DNA of 43,630 nucleotides from Patescibacteria group bacterium UBA2135 (GCA_002327685.1 DCXN01000012.1:1-43630); one strand, 5' to 3'. Shown: positions 15,152 through 23,108, numbered from the stretch's first letter. The notes: generated by a model not told the origin, from the letters alone. Made by a program: numbers and translations.

Positions 15152-15272
15152 GCCAAAAATTAAGGAGTGGAGCGACTATAATTTTTGAGCACCCCCTCAC
15201 TCGAAACAAAGTTATTTCGAGTGAGGAGGTTAATAAAATATAATCGCTTCGCTCATTATTTTATTAACAGTA
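15152..15272 (-). promoter_or_regulatory. Three-stem leader ending at the dnaN start (family L1)
   Basis: Read on the minus strand: hairpin ttaataaaataat-gagcgaagcg-attatattttattaa (15230-15270), then the stem formed by 15192-15206 and 15215-15229 (ccccctcactcgaaa type), then TGCTCAAAAATTA / TAATTTTTGGCA (15150-15190) ending on the ATG. The last module matches the ruvC leader at all but about one base. No SD. Confidence 0.75.
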
Positions 15273-15530
15273 ATAATTAATTCTTTATTAATATATATGA
15301 TTATAATAATGGCTCTGTTGATATGTGTATAAACTATTTTTTTCCTTATGTATAACGATATTTTTACTAATCTATTTCTAATTTTTTGTGGAAAATAAAA
15401 GATGACATGTGTATAAAATAAGTTTTAAAAAATAACAATGAAAGATATCCTATTATATTCACAGTATATTCACATCATTTCAACTATTTTTTACTTCTTT
15501 TATACAGGATATTAACAGGGTTATGCCAAA
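15273..15530. other. oriC: Probable chromosomal origin (oriC) core
   Basis: AT-rich DNA between dnaN and dnaA with DnaA-box matches: TTATACACA on the minus strand at 15324-15332 and 15408-15416, TTTTCCACA at 15387-15395 (minus), and two direct atattcaca half-consensus sites at 15455-15463 and 15466-15474. Flanking genes (dnaA, dnaN, rpmH, rnpA, yidD) are the standard origin set. Strand-skew analysis would be needed to prove it. Confidence 0.7.
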
Positions 15531-15701
15531 AAATAGGGAGTAAAACGACCATATTTTTTGAGCACCCCCTCACTCGAAAAGTTATCGCTTTTTATTCTGC
15601 CACAAAAGACTTCCTTAATTATTAGTTTACTCAATGTTGTCCAAATTATCATATATATTATTTTGAAAAAGCAGAATAATAACTTTTCGAGTGAGGGGGT
15701 T
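15520..15701 (-). repeat. Family L1 element without a start codon, in the origin
   Basis: Same order as the dnaN leader: perfect 21-bp inverted repeat (15565-15585 / 15679-15699, ccccctcactcgaaaagtt) enclosing about 93 bp, then TGCTCAAAAA..TATTTTTTGGCA (15523-15564). The position that would be ATG reads ATA, and no gene follows. The outer arm sequence ccccctcactcgaaa is shared with the dnaN leader. Confidence 0.7.
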
Positions 15702-15762
15702 AAGGTTTGGCAACCGCGTATTTAGTGCTGATTTGTCAGCACTAAATACGCGGGCCAAGCCC
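15702..15762. terminator. Very stable hairpin after dnaA
   Basis: Perfect 18-bp stem 15714-15731 / 15736-15753 (ccgcgtatttagtgctga, loop tttg), extended outward by the imperfect pair aaggtttggc/gccaagccctt. It follows the dnaA stop; no T run follows on the minus strand, so it may be a cruciform or fork barrier rather than a simple terminator. Confidence 0.6.
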
Positions 15763-17106
15763 TTAAAACATCGATCGTATCTGCTCTACCTCATTAAGTA
15801 AAACATTATCCTCTTTTATATTACCTTTTATTTTCTCGCACGAATGTATAACTGTTGTGTGGTCTCTCCCCCCCAGTTTTTGTCCAATTGTCGGATACGA
15901 TATACTAAAATCTTCACGAAGTATATACATGATTACTTGTCGTGGTTTTACAATTTCTTTTCTTCTTGTTTTTTGATAAATACAATCTTTTTCTATATTA
16001 TAAAAACCAGAAACAATACTAACAACATCTTCAACTGATACAATCTTTTTGGGTTTCTCATTGTGTTTTATGAGTAATTTTACTTCATGAACATTTAAAT
16101 CTCTGTTTTTAAGTTGTGATTGGTACACAATCATATTCAACACACCTTCAAGTTCTCTGATGCTACTTTGTGTTGCTGAAGATATATATTCAATGACTTC
16201 ATCTGTAAAAGCAAAATTGATTTGATTTGCTTTTGATTGCAAAATAACCACTTTTGACTCAAAATCGGGTTCAAAAATATCAACAATCATCCCCTGCCCA
16301 AGCCGTGACTTCAATCGATCTTCTAATTCTGGTATATAATTGTAGTGTTTATCGGAGGAAAATATCATCTGTTTGTTCTCATTGTACAATGTGTTAAACA
16401 AATGAAAAAATTCTTCTTGTGTTCCCGCTTTTGATGATAAAAATTGAATATCATCCATAATTAACACATCATATTTTCTATATTTTCCTTTAAAAACGCT
16501 TATTTTGTTGGTTTGTACGGAATTTATATAATCAAGATAAAATTTTTCTGCTGTTACGTAGTAGATTTTTTTATCGTTATCCGCTTGTTTTATTCCATTT
16601 CCTATCGCTTGTAGTAAATGAGTTTTTCCAAGACCAGTTTTTCCGTAAATAAAAAGCGGATTATACGCACTCCCTGGCTTTCGCACAATTGTTTGTGACG
16701 CCGCATGCGCAACCTCATTAAAAGGCCCAACTATAAACGATCCAAAGCCGTATCGTGGATTTAAATTGTCCTCCTTGTTGATGTATAGATCTTTTAGGGG
16801 TAATTCAGATGAATAGGCATTCTCCTGTTCTTGTGGTTGTTCTACCACTTCCTGCTCAATGTTTTTAGCGATGACATATTCTACATTACGTACATCATCA
16901 CCAATACTGCGCAGAGATTTCAAAATGGGTTTATGATACTTATTTGAAAGCCATTCTTTAACAAAACCATTTGGAACACCTAAAACAACAACACCATCTT
17001 CTTGCTTAACAACATGGGTATTTTTAAACCATGTGCTAAAGTTGGCTTTTGAGATGTTAAGCTCTATGTCGCCAAGTACACTGTTCCAAAGTTGTTTATT
17101 ATCCAT
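15763..17106 (-). CDS. dnaA: Chromosomal replication initiator DnaA
   Basis: AAA+ initiator that binds DnaA boxes and melts oriC. 447 residues. Domain I (MDNKQLWNSVLGDIEL, STWFKNT) about 1-85; short domain II; domain III with NPLFIYGKTGLGKTHLLQ (Walker A near 153), VLIMDDIQFLSSK (Walker B near 215) and RLKSRLGQGM (box VII Arg region); domain IV DNA-binding with KTRRKEIVKPRQVIMY and GGRDHTTVIHSCEKI near 412. No SD before the 17106 start. Divergent from rpmH across 265 bp. Confidence 0.97.
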   Translation of the reverse strand: MDNKQLWNSVLGDIELNISKANFSTWFKNTHVVKQEDGVVVLGVPNGFVKEWLSNKYHKPILKSLRSIGDDVRNVEYVIAKNIEQEVVEQPQEQENAYSSELPLKDLYINKEDNLNPRYGFGSFIVGPFNEVAHAASQTIVRKPGSAYNPLFIYGKTGLGKTHLLQAIGNGIKQADNDKKIYYVTAEKFYLDYINSVQTNKISVFKGKYRKYDVLIMDDIQFLSSKAGTQEEFFHLFNTLYNENKQMIFSSDKHYNYIPELEDRLKSRLGQGMIVDIFEPDFESKVVILQSKANQINFAFTDEVIEYISSATQSSIRELEGVLNMIVYQSQLKNRDLNVHEVKLLIKHNEKPKKIVSVEDVVSIVSGFYNIEKDCIYQKTRRKEIVKPRQVIMYILREDFSISYPTIGQKLGGRDHTTVIHSCEKIKGNIKEDNVLLNEVEQIRSMF

Positions 17107-17371
17107 AAATACTATTGTTTAAAGGCAATCAATATTTATTATATACAAGATACAACTCAAGGAAACTTGTTAAACAGATAGTATTATGTTGATAATATGT
17201 GGAAAGTGGTGATAAGTATTAAAAAAGATTTAAGATATATGATTTACGATATAAGATTTTGGAAATTTATGATGTAAGATTTATGATTTATGATTTAAAA
17301 ATTAAATCTTATATAATAAATCTTATATCCTACATCTTACATTTTAAATTATTTATGTTATACTCCTTGTC
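17107..17371. repeat. dnaA-rpmH divergent spacer with word array
   Basis: 17228-17346 is a word array: aagatatatgatttacgatataagattt, gatgtaagatttatgatttatg on the left and aaatcttatataataaatcttatatcctacatcttac on the right, forming an imperfect hairpin. A -10-like TATACT (17359-17364) sits 8 nt before the rpmH ATG. An atatgtggaaa motif near 17200 resembles a weak DnaA box. Confidence 0.55.
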
Positions 17372-17506
17372 ATGTCAAAAACATATACCCCAAAAAGAAA
17401 AAAAAGAAAACGAACACACGGATTTTTGGTCCGCGCAAAGTCCCCAGGCGGTAAAAATGTATTAAAAAGAAGAAGGAGGAAAGGAAGAAGTAAGCTCTCG
17501 GTTTAA
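17372..17506 (+). CDS. rpmH: Ribosomal protein bL34
   Basis: 44-residue large-subunit protein: MSKTYTPKRKKRKRTHGFL, then VRAKSPGGKNVLKRRRRKGR and ending KLSV. The usual bL34 core is TYQPSxRKRKRxHGFRxRM..GRxVLxxRRxKGRxxLS; here the segment VRAKSPGG replaces R.RM.T..G. Too short for routine ORF lists but unmistakable. Followed by rnpA and yidD in the standard order. Confidence 0.95.
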   Translation: MSKTYTPKRKKRKRTHGFLVRAKSPGGKNVLKRRRRKGRSKLSV

Positions 17507-17656
17507 TAAATGTAAGGTACTAATGTGCTAACGGGTGTGAACGATATCAATAAGGATTAAAGTATCTAGCATCTAGTATTTAGTATGTGGTATCTCGTAT
17601 GGTTTTTAATATTTCTATACTAGATACTATATACAAAATACTAAATACTGCTTATT
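17507..17656. repeat. Word-array hairpin between rpmH and rnpA
   Basis: 17563-17648: agtatctagcatctagtatttagtatgtggtatc on the left, atactagatactatatacaaaatactaaatact on the right; arms complementary. Same word set as 34163-34345. Confidence 0.65.
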
Positions 17657-18007
17657 GTGTTACCCAAAAAACAAAAAATCCAACGAAGTTCATTTCCAAA
17701 AACCTTTTCTGGGAGTAAAACATTCCCCTCTCCTTTTTTCACCCTCCGGGTTTTTTTTGATAAAAAAAACAGCACGACATCATCGCGCTTTTCTTTTGTA
17801 GTTTCTGCAAAAGTTGCCAAGAAAGCAGTAGCACGAAACACATTGAAACGTCGTGGATACGCAGTTATAAAGAAAAATATACCAAATATAAAATCTGGAT
17901 ATATATGCGTCTTTTTCTTTAAAAAAGAATCTACCAGAGTGTCTTTTAAGGATTTAGAGAAAGAAATTGTTATCACATTAAAGCGCGCAAATGTCTTCAC
18001 CAATTAA
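17657..18007 (+). CDS. rnpA: Ribonuclease P protein component
   Basis: Protein subunit of RNase P for tRNA 5' maturation. 116 residues from a GTG start at 17657. The signature RNxxKRRxR region is present as AKKAVARNTLKRRGYAVIKK, preceded by the beta-strand RFSFVVSAKVAK. The N-terminal 30 residues are divergent. No SD; the start follows the word array directly. Overlaps yidD by 17 bp. Confidence 0.93.
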   Translation: MLPKKQKIQRSSFPKTFSGSKTFPSPFFTLRVFFDKKNSTTSSRFSFVVSAKVAKKAVARNTLKRRGYAVIKKNIPNIKSGYICVFFFKKESTRVSFKDLEKEIVITLKRANVFTN

Positions 18008-18230
18008 AAAAACAGCACTTTCCTTGATAAATATCTATCAAAAAATATTTTCTCCTGATACCGGTATTTTTGCGCACCAACGCAGGAATATATGTGTTTT
18101 TTACCCCACATGCTCTGAATATATGAAAATTTCCATAAAGAAATACGGTTTTTTTCGCGGTATCATGAAATCAACACAACGAATCCTCCGTTGCCACCCG
18201 TGGCAGAAAAACCATATAGATTTGCCCTAA
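17991..18230 (+). CDS. yidD: Membrane protein insertion efficiency factor YidD
   Basis: 79 residues. Typical motifs: LINIYQKIFSPDTG, CVFYPTCSEYMKISIKKYG, and the terminal STQRILRCHPW. Membrane-associated helper of YidC. The insertion RRNICVFYPTC is slightly longer than the usual CRFYPTC spacing. Overlaps rnpA. The last about 20 codons plus the following terminator are repeated, degenerate, at 20974-21103 and 23012-23108, and the terminator part at 20092-20150; the usual neighbour yidC is displaced to 23818. Confidence 0.93.
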   Translation: MSSPIKKTALSLINIYQKIFSPDTGIFAHQRRNICVFYPTCSEYMKISIKKYGFFRGIMKSTQRILRCHPWQKNHIDLP

Positions 18231-18295
18231 TCTTCTTTGATTTATTCCAAAAAACACTCCAGTCCCGCTAGAAGTGGGACTGGAGTGTTTTTGTA
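18168..18295 (+). repeat. Tail repeat Y1: yidD 3' end plus terminator (source copy)
   Basis: 63-bp yidD tail (18168-18230), a spacer with gatttattcca, then a 16-bp terminator stem aaaacactccagtccc (18251-18266)/18276-18291 followed by T. This is the reference copy for Y2-Y4. Confidence 0.75.
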
Positions 18296-18301
18296 TCCAT
18301 T

Positions 18302-18318
18302 TTTCGTACGGGATGAAT
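18302..18318. repeat. Solo half of the L2 inverted-repeat element
   Basis: tttcgtacgggatgaat matches the right arm before the TrmB-like gene (28451-28468) except for one base; no left arm is nearby. Confidence 0.4.
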
Positions 18319-18360
18319 CCAGAACTATGGATTGCGTACAGATCTCTAAAGAAATAAAGG

Positions 18361-18720
18361 TTATATAAGTAGTTTAAGTAACCAAATTTCATTACCCTCA
18401 TGCATTTGATCATACGGCAAGGAATCTAATTGAAACCACTTAATTTCTTTGATACTAAATTCTTTTGGAGTAGGTTTTCCCTCCCATTTTTCAATTATAA
18501 AAACATCAAATATGTCATGTGTTCCAACATGACGCACTTCTTTTGGTTTAATATTTACTCCTATTTCTTCGTTTATTTCACGGATTGCGGCATCAACTGC
18601 TGTCTCGTTCTCTTCAATATATCCACTTACTCCACTCCACACTGTTCTGTTACCATAATCAGTGTGAAGTAGTAAGACAGAGTCATTTTTTTTGAGGAAA
18701 CACAGTACGGCTTTTCTCAT
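18361..18720 (-). CDS. Nudix hydrolase
   Basis: 119 residues from the ATG at 18720. A perfect Nudix box GX5EX7REUXEEXGU is present: G of SGYIEEN, E of ETAVDAA and REINEEIGV. Such enzymes hydrolyse nucleoside diphosphate derivatives; the substrate is not predictable. The -10-like TATACT lies 7-12 nt before the ATG, suggesting a leaderless message. A longer in-frame ORF from 18873 runs through a terminator-like hairpin (18765-18805), so the N-terminal extension is rejected or may be a leader peptide. First gene of the block inserted between yidD and yidC. Confidence 0.85.
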   Translation of the reverse strand: MRKAVLCFLKKNDSVLLLHTDYGNRTVWSGVSGYIEENETAVDAAIREINEEIGVNIKPKEVRHVGTHDIFDVFIIEKWEGKPTPKEFSIKEIKWFQLDSLPYDQMHEGNEIWLLKLLI

Positions 18721-18764
18721 GGCTTTAGTATAGCAAGAATTTAGGTTTTGTTTTTGCATAAAAA

Positions 18765-18805
18765 AACCGCCCCAGCTTGCTTTTAAACATAGCTTTGGAG
18801 CGGTT
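18765..18805 (-). terminator. Terminator-like hairpin upstream of the Nudix gene
   Basis: Minus strand aaccgctcc-aaagct / agc-ttgc..ggggcggtt followed by seven T. Preceded by a short frame (MNEKNVCIVVNFTQ..., from 18855) with a possible SD, so it could be an attenuator or just the end of an old gene. Confidence 0.5.
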
Positions 18806-18903
18806 GCCGAGTGTTGGGTGAAGTTAACTACAATGCAAACATTTTTTTCGTTCATGGCGCGCGAGATACTCATTCCTAAAGTAAAAACAATTCAATTAAA
18901 TAG

Positions 18904-18958
18904 AAAACGGCAACTTCTGTTGCCGCTTTTGTTGTAGATGGTTAACCGGAACAATCTA
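18904..18958 (-). terminator. Terminator module of the zinc-ribbon gene
   Basis: cggcaac-ttct-gttgccg (18908-18925) with adjacent gtagatgGTTAACCggaacaatctac stem. The same composite (cggcaac..gttgccgcttttgt.gta, then gttaaccg.aacaatcta) occurs at 26424-26478. Confidence 0.7.
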
Positions 18959-18963
18959 CAGAT

Positions 18964-19296
18964 TTACTCATTAGGAGATGAGAAGTGTCCACAAGAGCAG
19001 AAATGTCCGCAATGAGGACAATCATGGCAAGAGCAAGGATCATTTTCGCAAATGCCACAATAATCACTCTCGCCCTCATCCGGATTTGCGCATTCAACGT
19101 GCATCAATTCTCGCCGCAAGGACTCATCCTCTTTCGGAGAGAGTCTACCAGAGAGGATTGAGGCGGTGTTGAAGTCGCCCTCCTTTGGCGCCTTTCCACC
19201 TGTAATACGGGTGAGCGTGCAGTCAAAACACGTATTGCTATTGTTGTGGGTTTCAAAACTTTTGTCGCAACCGCCGCATTCACGTTGTATGACCAT
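18964..19296 (-). CDS. Cys-rich zinc-ribbon protein, unknown function
   Basis: 110 residues from the ATG at 19296, chosen for GGAGG 8 nt upstream (the frame opens at 19323). N-terminal CxxC pair (RECGGCDKSFETH and NTCFDCTLTR) forms one zinc ribbon; the C-terminus has a second cluster YCGICENDPCSCHDCPHCGH then FCSCGHF with up to ten Cys/His. The middle is acidic. Small, GC-richer, with strong SD and consensus promoter, unlike its neighbours; likely acquired. Divergent from the HTH gene at 19441, a pairing typical of small mobile or phage-derived modules. Confidence 0.75.
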   Translation of the reverse strand: MVIQRECGGCDKSFETHNNSNTCFDCTLTRITGGKAPKEGDFNTASILSGRLSPKEDESLRRELMHVECANPDEGESDYCGICENDPCSCHDCPHCGHFCSCGHFSSPNE

Positions 19297-19336
19297 GATA
19301 TGGCCTCCATCTAATAAGAACAAAGAAACTGTTTAT

Positions 19337-19402
19337 ATTATACATATTTAAGCAGTCTTGTCAAGGGCTGTTCTTGACAAAATGCTACAACAGAGTTACT
19401 AT
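19337..19402. promoter_or_regulatory. Divergent promoters between the zinc-ribbon and HTH genes
   Basis: Minus: TTGACA (19359-19364), 16-bp spacer, TATAAT (19337-19342). Plus: TTGACA (19374-19379), 17-bp spacer, TACTAT (19397-19402). The two -35 boxes are 9 bp apart, so one repressor could control both. Confidence 0.8.
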
Positions 19403-19440
19403 ATCAACTAGTTTGTTCAATATACAAAGGACCATATATC

Positions 19441-20025
19441 ATGGTTAAAAAAACCAAAGAACCGCTTTGTGTCGCGCTCGGTAAGGCGCTACAAAAGGCG
19501 CGCAGACAGGAGGGTAAGCGTTCCGATGAATTAGCGGCTGATGTTGGGTTAAGCGCGTCATTATGGAGGCTGATTGAGGCGGGAACTTGCACACTCACCT
19601 CTTGTCATGCCTTGTCTGTGGTGAAAGCCTTGCCGTATTCACGGATAGAATTTACGCCGCTTGCGGTGTTGTTGACAGCGATTGAACATGTCAAGAAGGG
19701 TGAAGACAAAAAAGAAGTGTGTTCAGAACTTGTTGCAGTGGAGCCGAGCTTAAGACAAATTCTACTACAAATTGGTAGCGTCAGCGAAAATGAAGGGGCA
19801 AATCTTGTTTTGGATTACATTAGACGTCCAAGCAGTATGGACCGTTTTATTGCTATTTCCCTTGAAATGGAAGCGCAGGCAGAGCGTTTGATAAAAAAGA
19901 TGTTCCCCGTTCGTTTGTCTGATGAAAGCCGCAAACAGCTTATTCCAATTTTTAGAGACATTCTTGAGTTGGTGGCGTATAAAATGTCGAAGCGGGCGCT
20001 TGGCAATGAAAGGCGTCGAAGATAA
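19441..20025 (+). CDS. XRE-like helix-turn-helix protein
   Basis: 194 residues. Residues about 12-60 form a Cro/C1-type HTH (LGKALQKARRQEGKRSDEL, AADVGLSASLWRLIEAG). The rest is alpha-helical and unassigned (SLRQILLQIGSVSENEG, IAISLEMEAQAERLIKKMF). ATG preceded by AAGGA at 9 nt. Probable regulator of itself and of the divergent zinc-ribbon gene. The end of the gene is followed by a decayed tail/terminator module (20092-20150). Confidence 0.75.
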   Translation: MVKKTKEPLCVALGKALQKARRQEGKRSDELAADVGLSASLWRLIEAGTCTLTSCHALSVVKALPYSRIEFTPLAVLLTAIEHVKKGEDKKEVCSELVAVEPSLRQILLQIGSVSENEGANLVLDYIRRPSSMDRFIAISLEMEAQAERLIKKMFPVRLSDESRKQLIPIFRDILELVAYKMSKRALGNERRRR

Positions 20026-20091
20026 TTTTCTTCTGCGAACTACACAAGATCGCTGGGTATTGCTCAGCGGTCTTTTATATCTCCAGAAAAC

Positions 20092-20150
20092 CTTGATTTA
20101 CCCCAGAAAAACACTCCAATCTCGTTAGAAATGGAAGCGGGGGTGTTTTA
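20092..20150 (+). repeat. Tail repeat Y2: terminator part only, decayed
   Basis: gatttaccccagaaaaacactcca matches the Y4 sequence before its hairpin; the hairpin itself is degraded (aacactcc / ggggtgtt still pair) and ends tgtgg as in Y4. Confidence 0.55.
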
Positions 20151-20228
20151 TGTGGATATGTAAAAGATTTAAATTTCTACCATACAATCATTGCGCGTAA
20201 AATCTTTATTTGATAATATAAAAGCATT

Positions 20229-20951
20229 ATGGGTAAAGAAAAATTTTCACTACAATCGGAAGAAGAAAAATTACCGCAAAGCGGAAAAGGAGAAGGTTTT
20301 GAGTTTACACCAGAATTACCTGTCAAAACAAAGAAGACCACGGAGGCTATCTTTAACAAAGAATTATTGGGTGAAAAAGAAAAGGAAAACTTAATCCGTA
20401 GCGCTATTTCATTTGAAGAATTATATGAATTTATAAAAAAAATAGGACCAATACAAGGAAGTAAGGAGGTTTTTGAGACATCTCGATTAATTGATTTAAT
20501 TAACCGAGTTCAAAGAGGATTGCTGACTATTGATTATATTACACGGACCTATGGCTTACGTGATACTGTGGAGCGGCTTCTCGACGAGAAACGTAGAAAA
20601 CCCGAGAATCCTTCGCCGCGTATGGCTATGGCTGCGCTTGAATTGCCCAGTGAGGATAAAACCAAAGAACAGGCTCTTGCTTTGGAACAGGAACCGAAAG
20701 AACCTGTTGAGCCGCTTACTGACGAAGAATCACTTTTCTATCACAGAAAGAAGGAATCGGGACTTTTTGGTCTTAGTTCTGATGAAAGAGATCGTTATTG
20801 GGCATTGGATGAAAAATATCGGCGATTTCAACGCGTAACGATTCCTAATAACAACAAGACACCAGAAGAAACACATAATGGAGAAGAACAAAAAAAGGGG
20901 CAACATAAACGTCGACGAGCTCGTTTAAAAGCGCGTCGTATTGGAGAATAA
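20229..20951 (+). CDS. Hypothetical charged protein
   Basis: 240 residues, no recognised domain, no signal or membrane segment. Low-complexity charged ends: N-terminus MGKEKFSLQSEEEKLPQSGK, C-terminus with KKGQHKRRRARLKARR. A short ordered region around FEELYEFIKKIGPIQGSKEV and LIDLINRVQRGLLTIDYITR is probably helical. Promoter TTGCGC-17-TAATAT (about 20190-20218) ends in aaaagcattATGGG, the same start context as the gene at 23175 (gaagcattATGGG). Both sit just before a Y tail repeat or yidC. Confidence 0.7.
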   Translation: MGKEKFSLQSEEEKLPQSGKGEGFEFTPELPVKTKKTTEAIFNKELLGEKEKENLIRSAISFEELYEFIKKIGPIQGSKEVFETSRLIDLINRVQRGLLTIDYITRTYGLRDTVERLLDEKRRKPENPSPRMAMAALELPSEDKTKEQALALEQEPKEPVEPLTDEESLFYHRKKESGLFGLSSDERDRYWALDEKYRRFQRVTIPNNNKTPEETHNGEEQKKGQHKRRRARLKARRIGE

Positions 20952-20973
20952 TTATTTCGTTTGTAGCCTAATT

Positions 20974-21103
20974 AAATCAACACAACGAATCCTTTATTGC
21001 CATTCACGGCAAAAAAACCACATAGATATTCCTTAATTCCCTAATTTACTCCAGTTATTTCAGCACAACACTCCAACAATCTCAAGATTGTTGGAGTGTT
21101 GTG
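20974..21103 (+). repeat. Tail repeat Y3: duplicated yidD 3' end plus terminator
   Basis: 20974-21036 aligns without gaps to the last 63 bp of yidD (51 of 63 identical by my count) and still encodes STQRILYCHSRQKNHIDIP plus stop. Spacer aattcc..aatttactcca, then a perfect 18-bp stem 21064-21081/21086-21103 (cacaacactccaacaatc). No start codon: a relic, not a gene. Confidence 0.8.
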
Positions 21104-21117
21104 TGAGAGTGATTTAC

Positions 21118-22908
21118 TCACCTTAATCCAATATGCAGATCGTGAAGACGGCGGTAGACACCGTTTTCTTTTTTGATAAGATCTTCGTGTTTGCCGGACT
21201 CAATGATTTTTCCTTTTTCAAAAACAAAAATTTTATCCGCTTTTCTCACAGTGCTCAAGCGGTGCGCGACAATGAATGTGGTTCTTCCTTCCATAAGTTT
21301 CTGTAATGTTTTTTGAAGGAAGTGTTCAGTCTCTACGTCGAGCGCACTCGTTGGTTCATCCAAGATTAGAATTTTTGGATTTCGTAATATCGCCCGAGCT
21401 ATAGCGATGCGCTGTTTTTCTCCGACGGAAAGCTTTATTCCTCGTTCCCCGACAATCTGATTATATTTTTGGGGAAACTTTTCTATAAACACATCTGCGC
21501 GCGCCTCTTTCGCTGCATGTTTTATTTCTTCATCAGTCGTTTTAAGGTTTCCATATTTAATGTTTGCCCTTATAGTGTCGTTAAAAAGCACCACTTCTTG
21601 TGGGACGACGGCAATGTTCTCTCGCAGGAATGTAAGATTGATTTTCTTGATATCGTACTTGTCTATGAGTATATTGCCTTTTGTCGGAAAGTAATATCCA
21701 GAGATAAGGTCAATAGTAGTGCTTTTGCCAACACCCGATTCCCCGACAAGCGCTACCACTTCTCCAGCGTTAACCTTAATATCAATACCATCAAGCACTT
21801 GCCGATCACCTTTTTTATATTCAAAAGAAACATTTTGAAACTCTATGTTACCTTTTATCTTTTTAAGTTTTACGGCTTTGATTGGAGAGTACACTTCTGT
21901 CGGTTTGCGTAACATCTCCTCTGCTTGTTCAATAGCAGTAATACCTTTTTGCACAGCTTGCCAATTTCGCGCCAATGTCATAAAAGGACCAAAAACCAGC
22001 GCAGCATAGCCGTTGAGCGCTATTAACTCACCTATAGTAAGTGTTTCCTGCCCGATAAAGTAAACAGAAAGAACAAATATTGAGATCTGCGTTAGCACAA
22101 CTATGATTCTCTGATAGAAGTTTATTGCGCTCCAAATACTCTCTACTTTGTACCAAATTTTTCCCGCTATATTTACAAATCTATTGCGGATTTTTCTGCT
22201 CTCATACTTTTCGGCTGTAAAATTTTTAACCGCGTGCACATTGGAAAGTGCGCTGTATGCGTCTCCCCATGCGTCACTCCATGCTTTATGCCCTCTTCTT
22301 TGAAGATTAACAATCGGTGGAACTATTTTAAATAATGTTCCGATATACAGCAAAATTCCAGCAACAAGCAGTATGGCAAGCGTAGGGTGTATGTAAAAAG
22401 CAATTGAAAGACCAACAATAACACTTAAAATCTGTGGAGCGAGGCGCAAAATAATTTGCTCAATTATTATTGTAAGCGAACTGCTTCCTTTATTTATTTT
22501 CTCGAAAATCTTTCCAGTTTTTTGATCTTTATGAAACGAGAATGGAAGTCTAAGTAGGTAGCTGTACGCGTTTGAGATGTAGTCTCCAACCAGTAATAGA
22601 CCAATTTTTCTACTCCTTTTGTCATTTATCCAGTCAACAGAGTTTGCGAGTGCTTGTATTATGCCAAAAAGAATGATGAGTGCCACCCATAGCTGCATTT
22701 CCGCGCTTGTGTCTGTAAAAACAAGCGCGGGTTCCAAAATGGCGTCAAAAAATTTTCCTACAACATACGGTACGCCGCCATTCGCGAGCGCAGATATGAC
22801 ACCTAGTACTGAAAGAAAAATGACCTCTTTTTTGTAATCAAAGAGATACTGAAAGACGATTTTCCATCCGTCGCGCGAGGTTTTTGTTGTTTTTATTTTT
22901 CCAGGCAT
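21118..22908 (-). CDS. ABC transporter, fused permease-ATPase (ABCB/MsbA-type exporter)
   Basis: 596-residue half-transporter acting as a homo- or heterodimer in the membrane. N-terminal six-helix type I exporter domain (about 25-330), e.g. VIFLSVLGVISALANGG, LAILLVAGILLYIGTLF. ATPase: Walker A GESGVGKSTT near 389, Q-loop VVPQEVVLF, signature LSVGEKQR near 491 (G replaced by V compared with LSGGQ), Walker B ILILDEPTSALD near 513, H-loop AHRLST near 548. Substrate unknown (lipid, drug or peptide). It is bracketed by direct repeats Y3 and Y4 and reads against its neighbours, as expected of a cassette insertion. Confidence 0.92.
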   Translation of the reverse strand: MPGKIKTTKTSRDGWKIVFQYLFDYKKEVIFLSVLGVISALANGGVPYVVGKFFDAILEPALVFTDTSAEMQLWVALIILFGIIQALANSVDWINDKRSRKIGLLLVGDYISNAYSYLLRLPFSFHKDQKTGKIFEKINKGSSSLTIIIEQIILRLAPQILSVIVGLSIAFYIHPTLAILLVAGILLYIGTLFKIVPPIVNLQRRGHKAWSDAWGDAYSALSNVHAVKNFTAEKYESRKIRNRFVNIAGKIWYKVESIWSAINFYQRIIVVLTQISIFVLSVYFIGQETLTIGELIALNGYAALVFGPFMTLARNWQAVQKGITAIEQAEEMLRKPTEVYSPIKAVKLKKIKGNIEFQNVSFEYKKGDRQVLDGIDIKVNAGEVVALVGESGVGKSTTIDLISGYYFPTKGNILIDKYDIKKINLTFLRENIAVVPQEVVLFNDTIRANIKYGNLKTTDEEIKHAAKEARADVFIEKFPQKYNQIVGERGIKLSVGEKQRIAIARAILRNPKILILDEPTSALDVETEHFLQKTLQKLMEGRTTFIVAHRLSTVRKADKIFVFEKGKIIESGKHEDLIKKENGVYRRLHDLHIGLR

Positions 22909-23011
22909 AAATATTGATTATTTATATAACTTGCAATAATTATATGACAATATTATCTATACTAAAAGGTTTAACAAGTGAATCGTGAGAAGATTTTTGT
23001 TATATATACTA

Positions 23012-23108
23012 CCCAGGGTAGAAAAACCATATAGATGTTCCTTAATTCCCCCAATTTACCCCACAAAAACACTCCAACAATCTCAAGATTGTTGGAGTGT
23101 TTTTGTGG
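23012..23108 (+). repeat. Tail repeat Y4: duplicated yidD 3' end plus terminator
   Basis: gggtagaaaaaccatatagat..ccttaa (23014-23045) aligns to the yidD tail (QKNHIDVP plus stop, with a stop further up), then cccaatttacccca and a perfect 22-bp stem 23061-23082/23087-23108 with loop tcaa. The stem core is identical to that in Y3. Confidence 0.75.
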
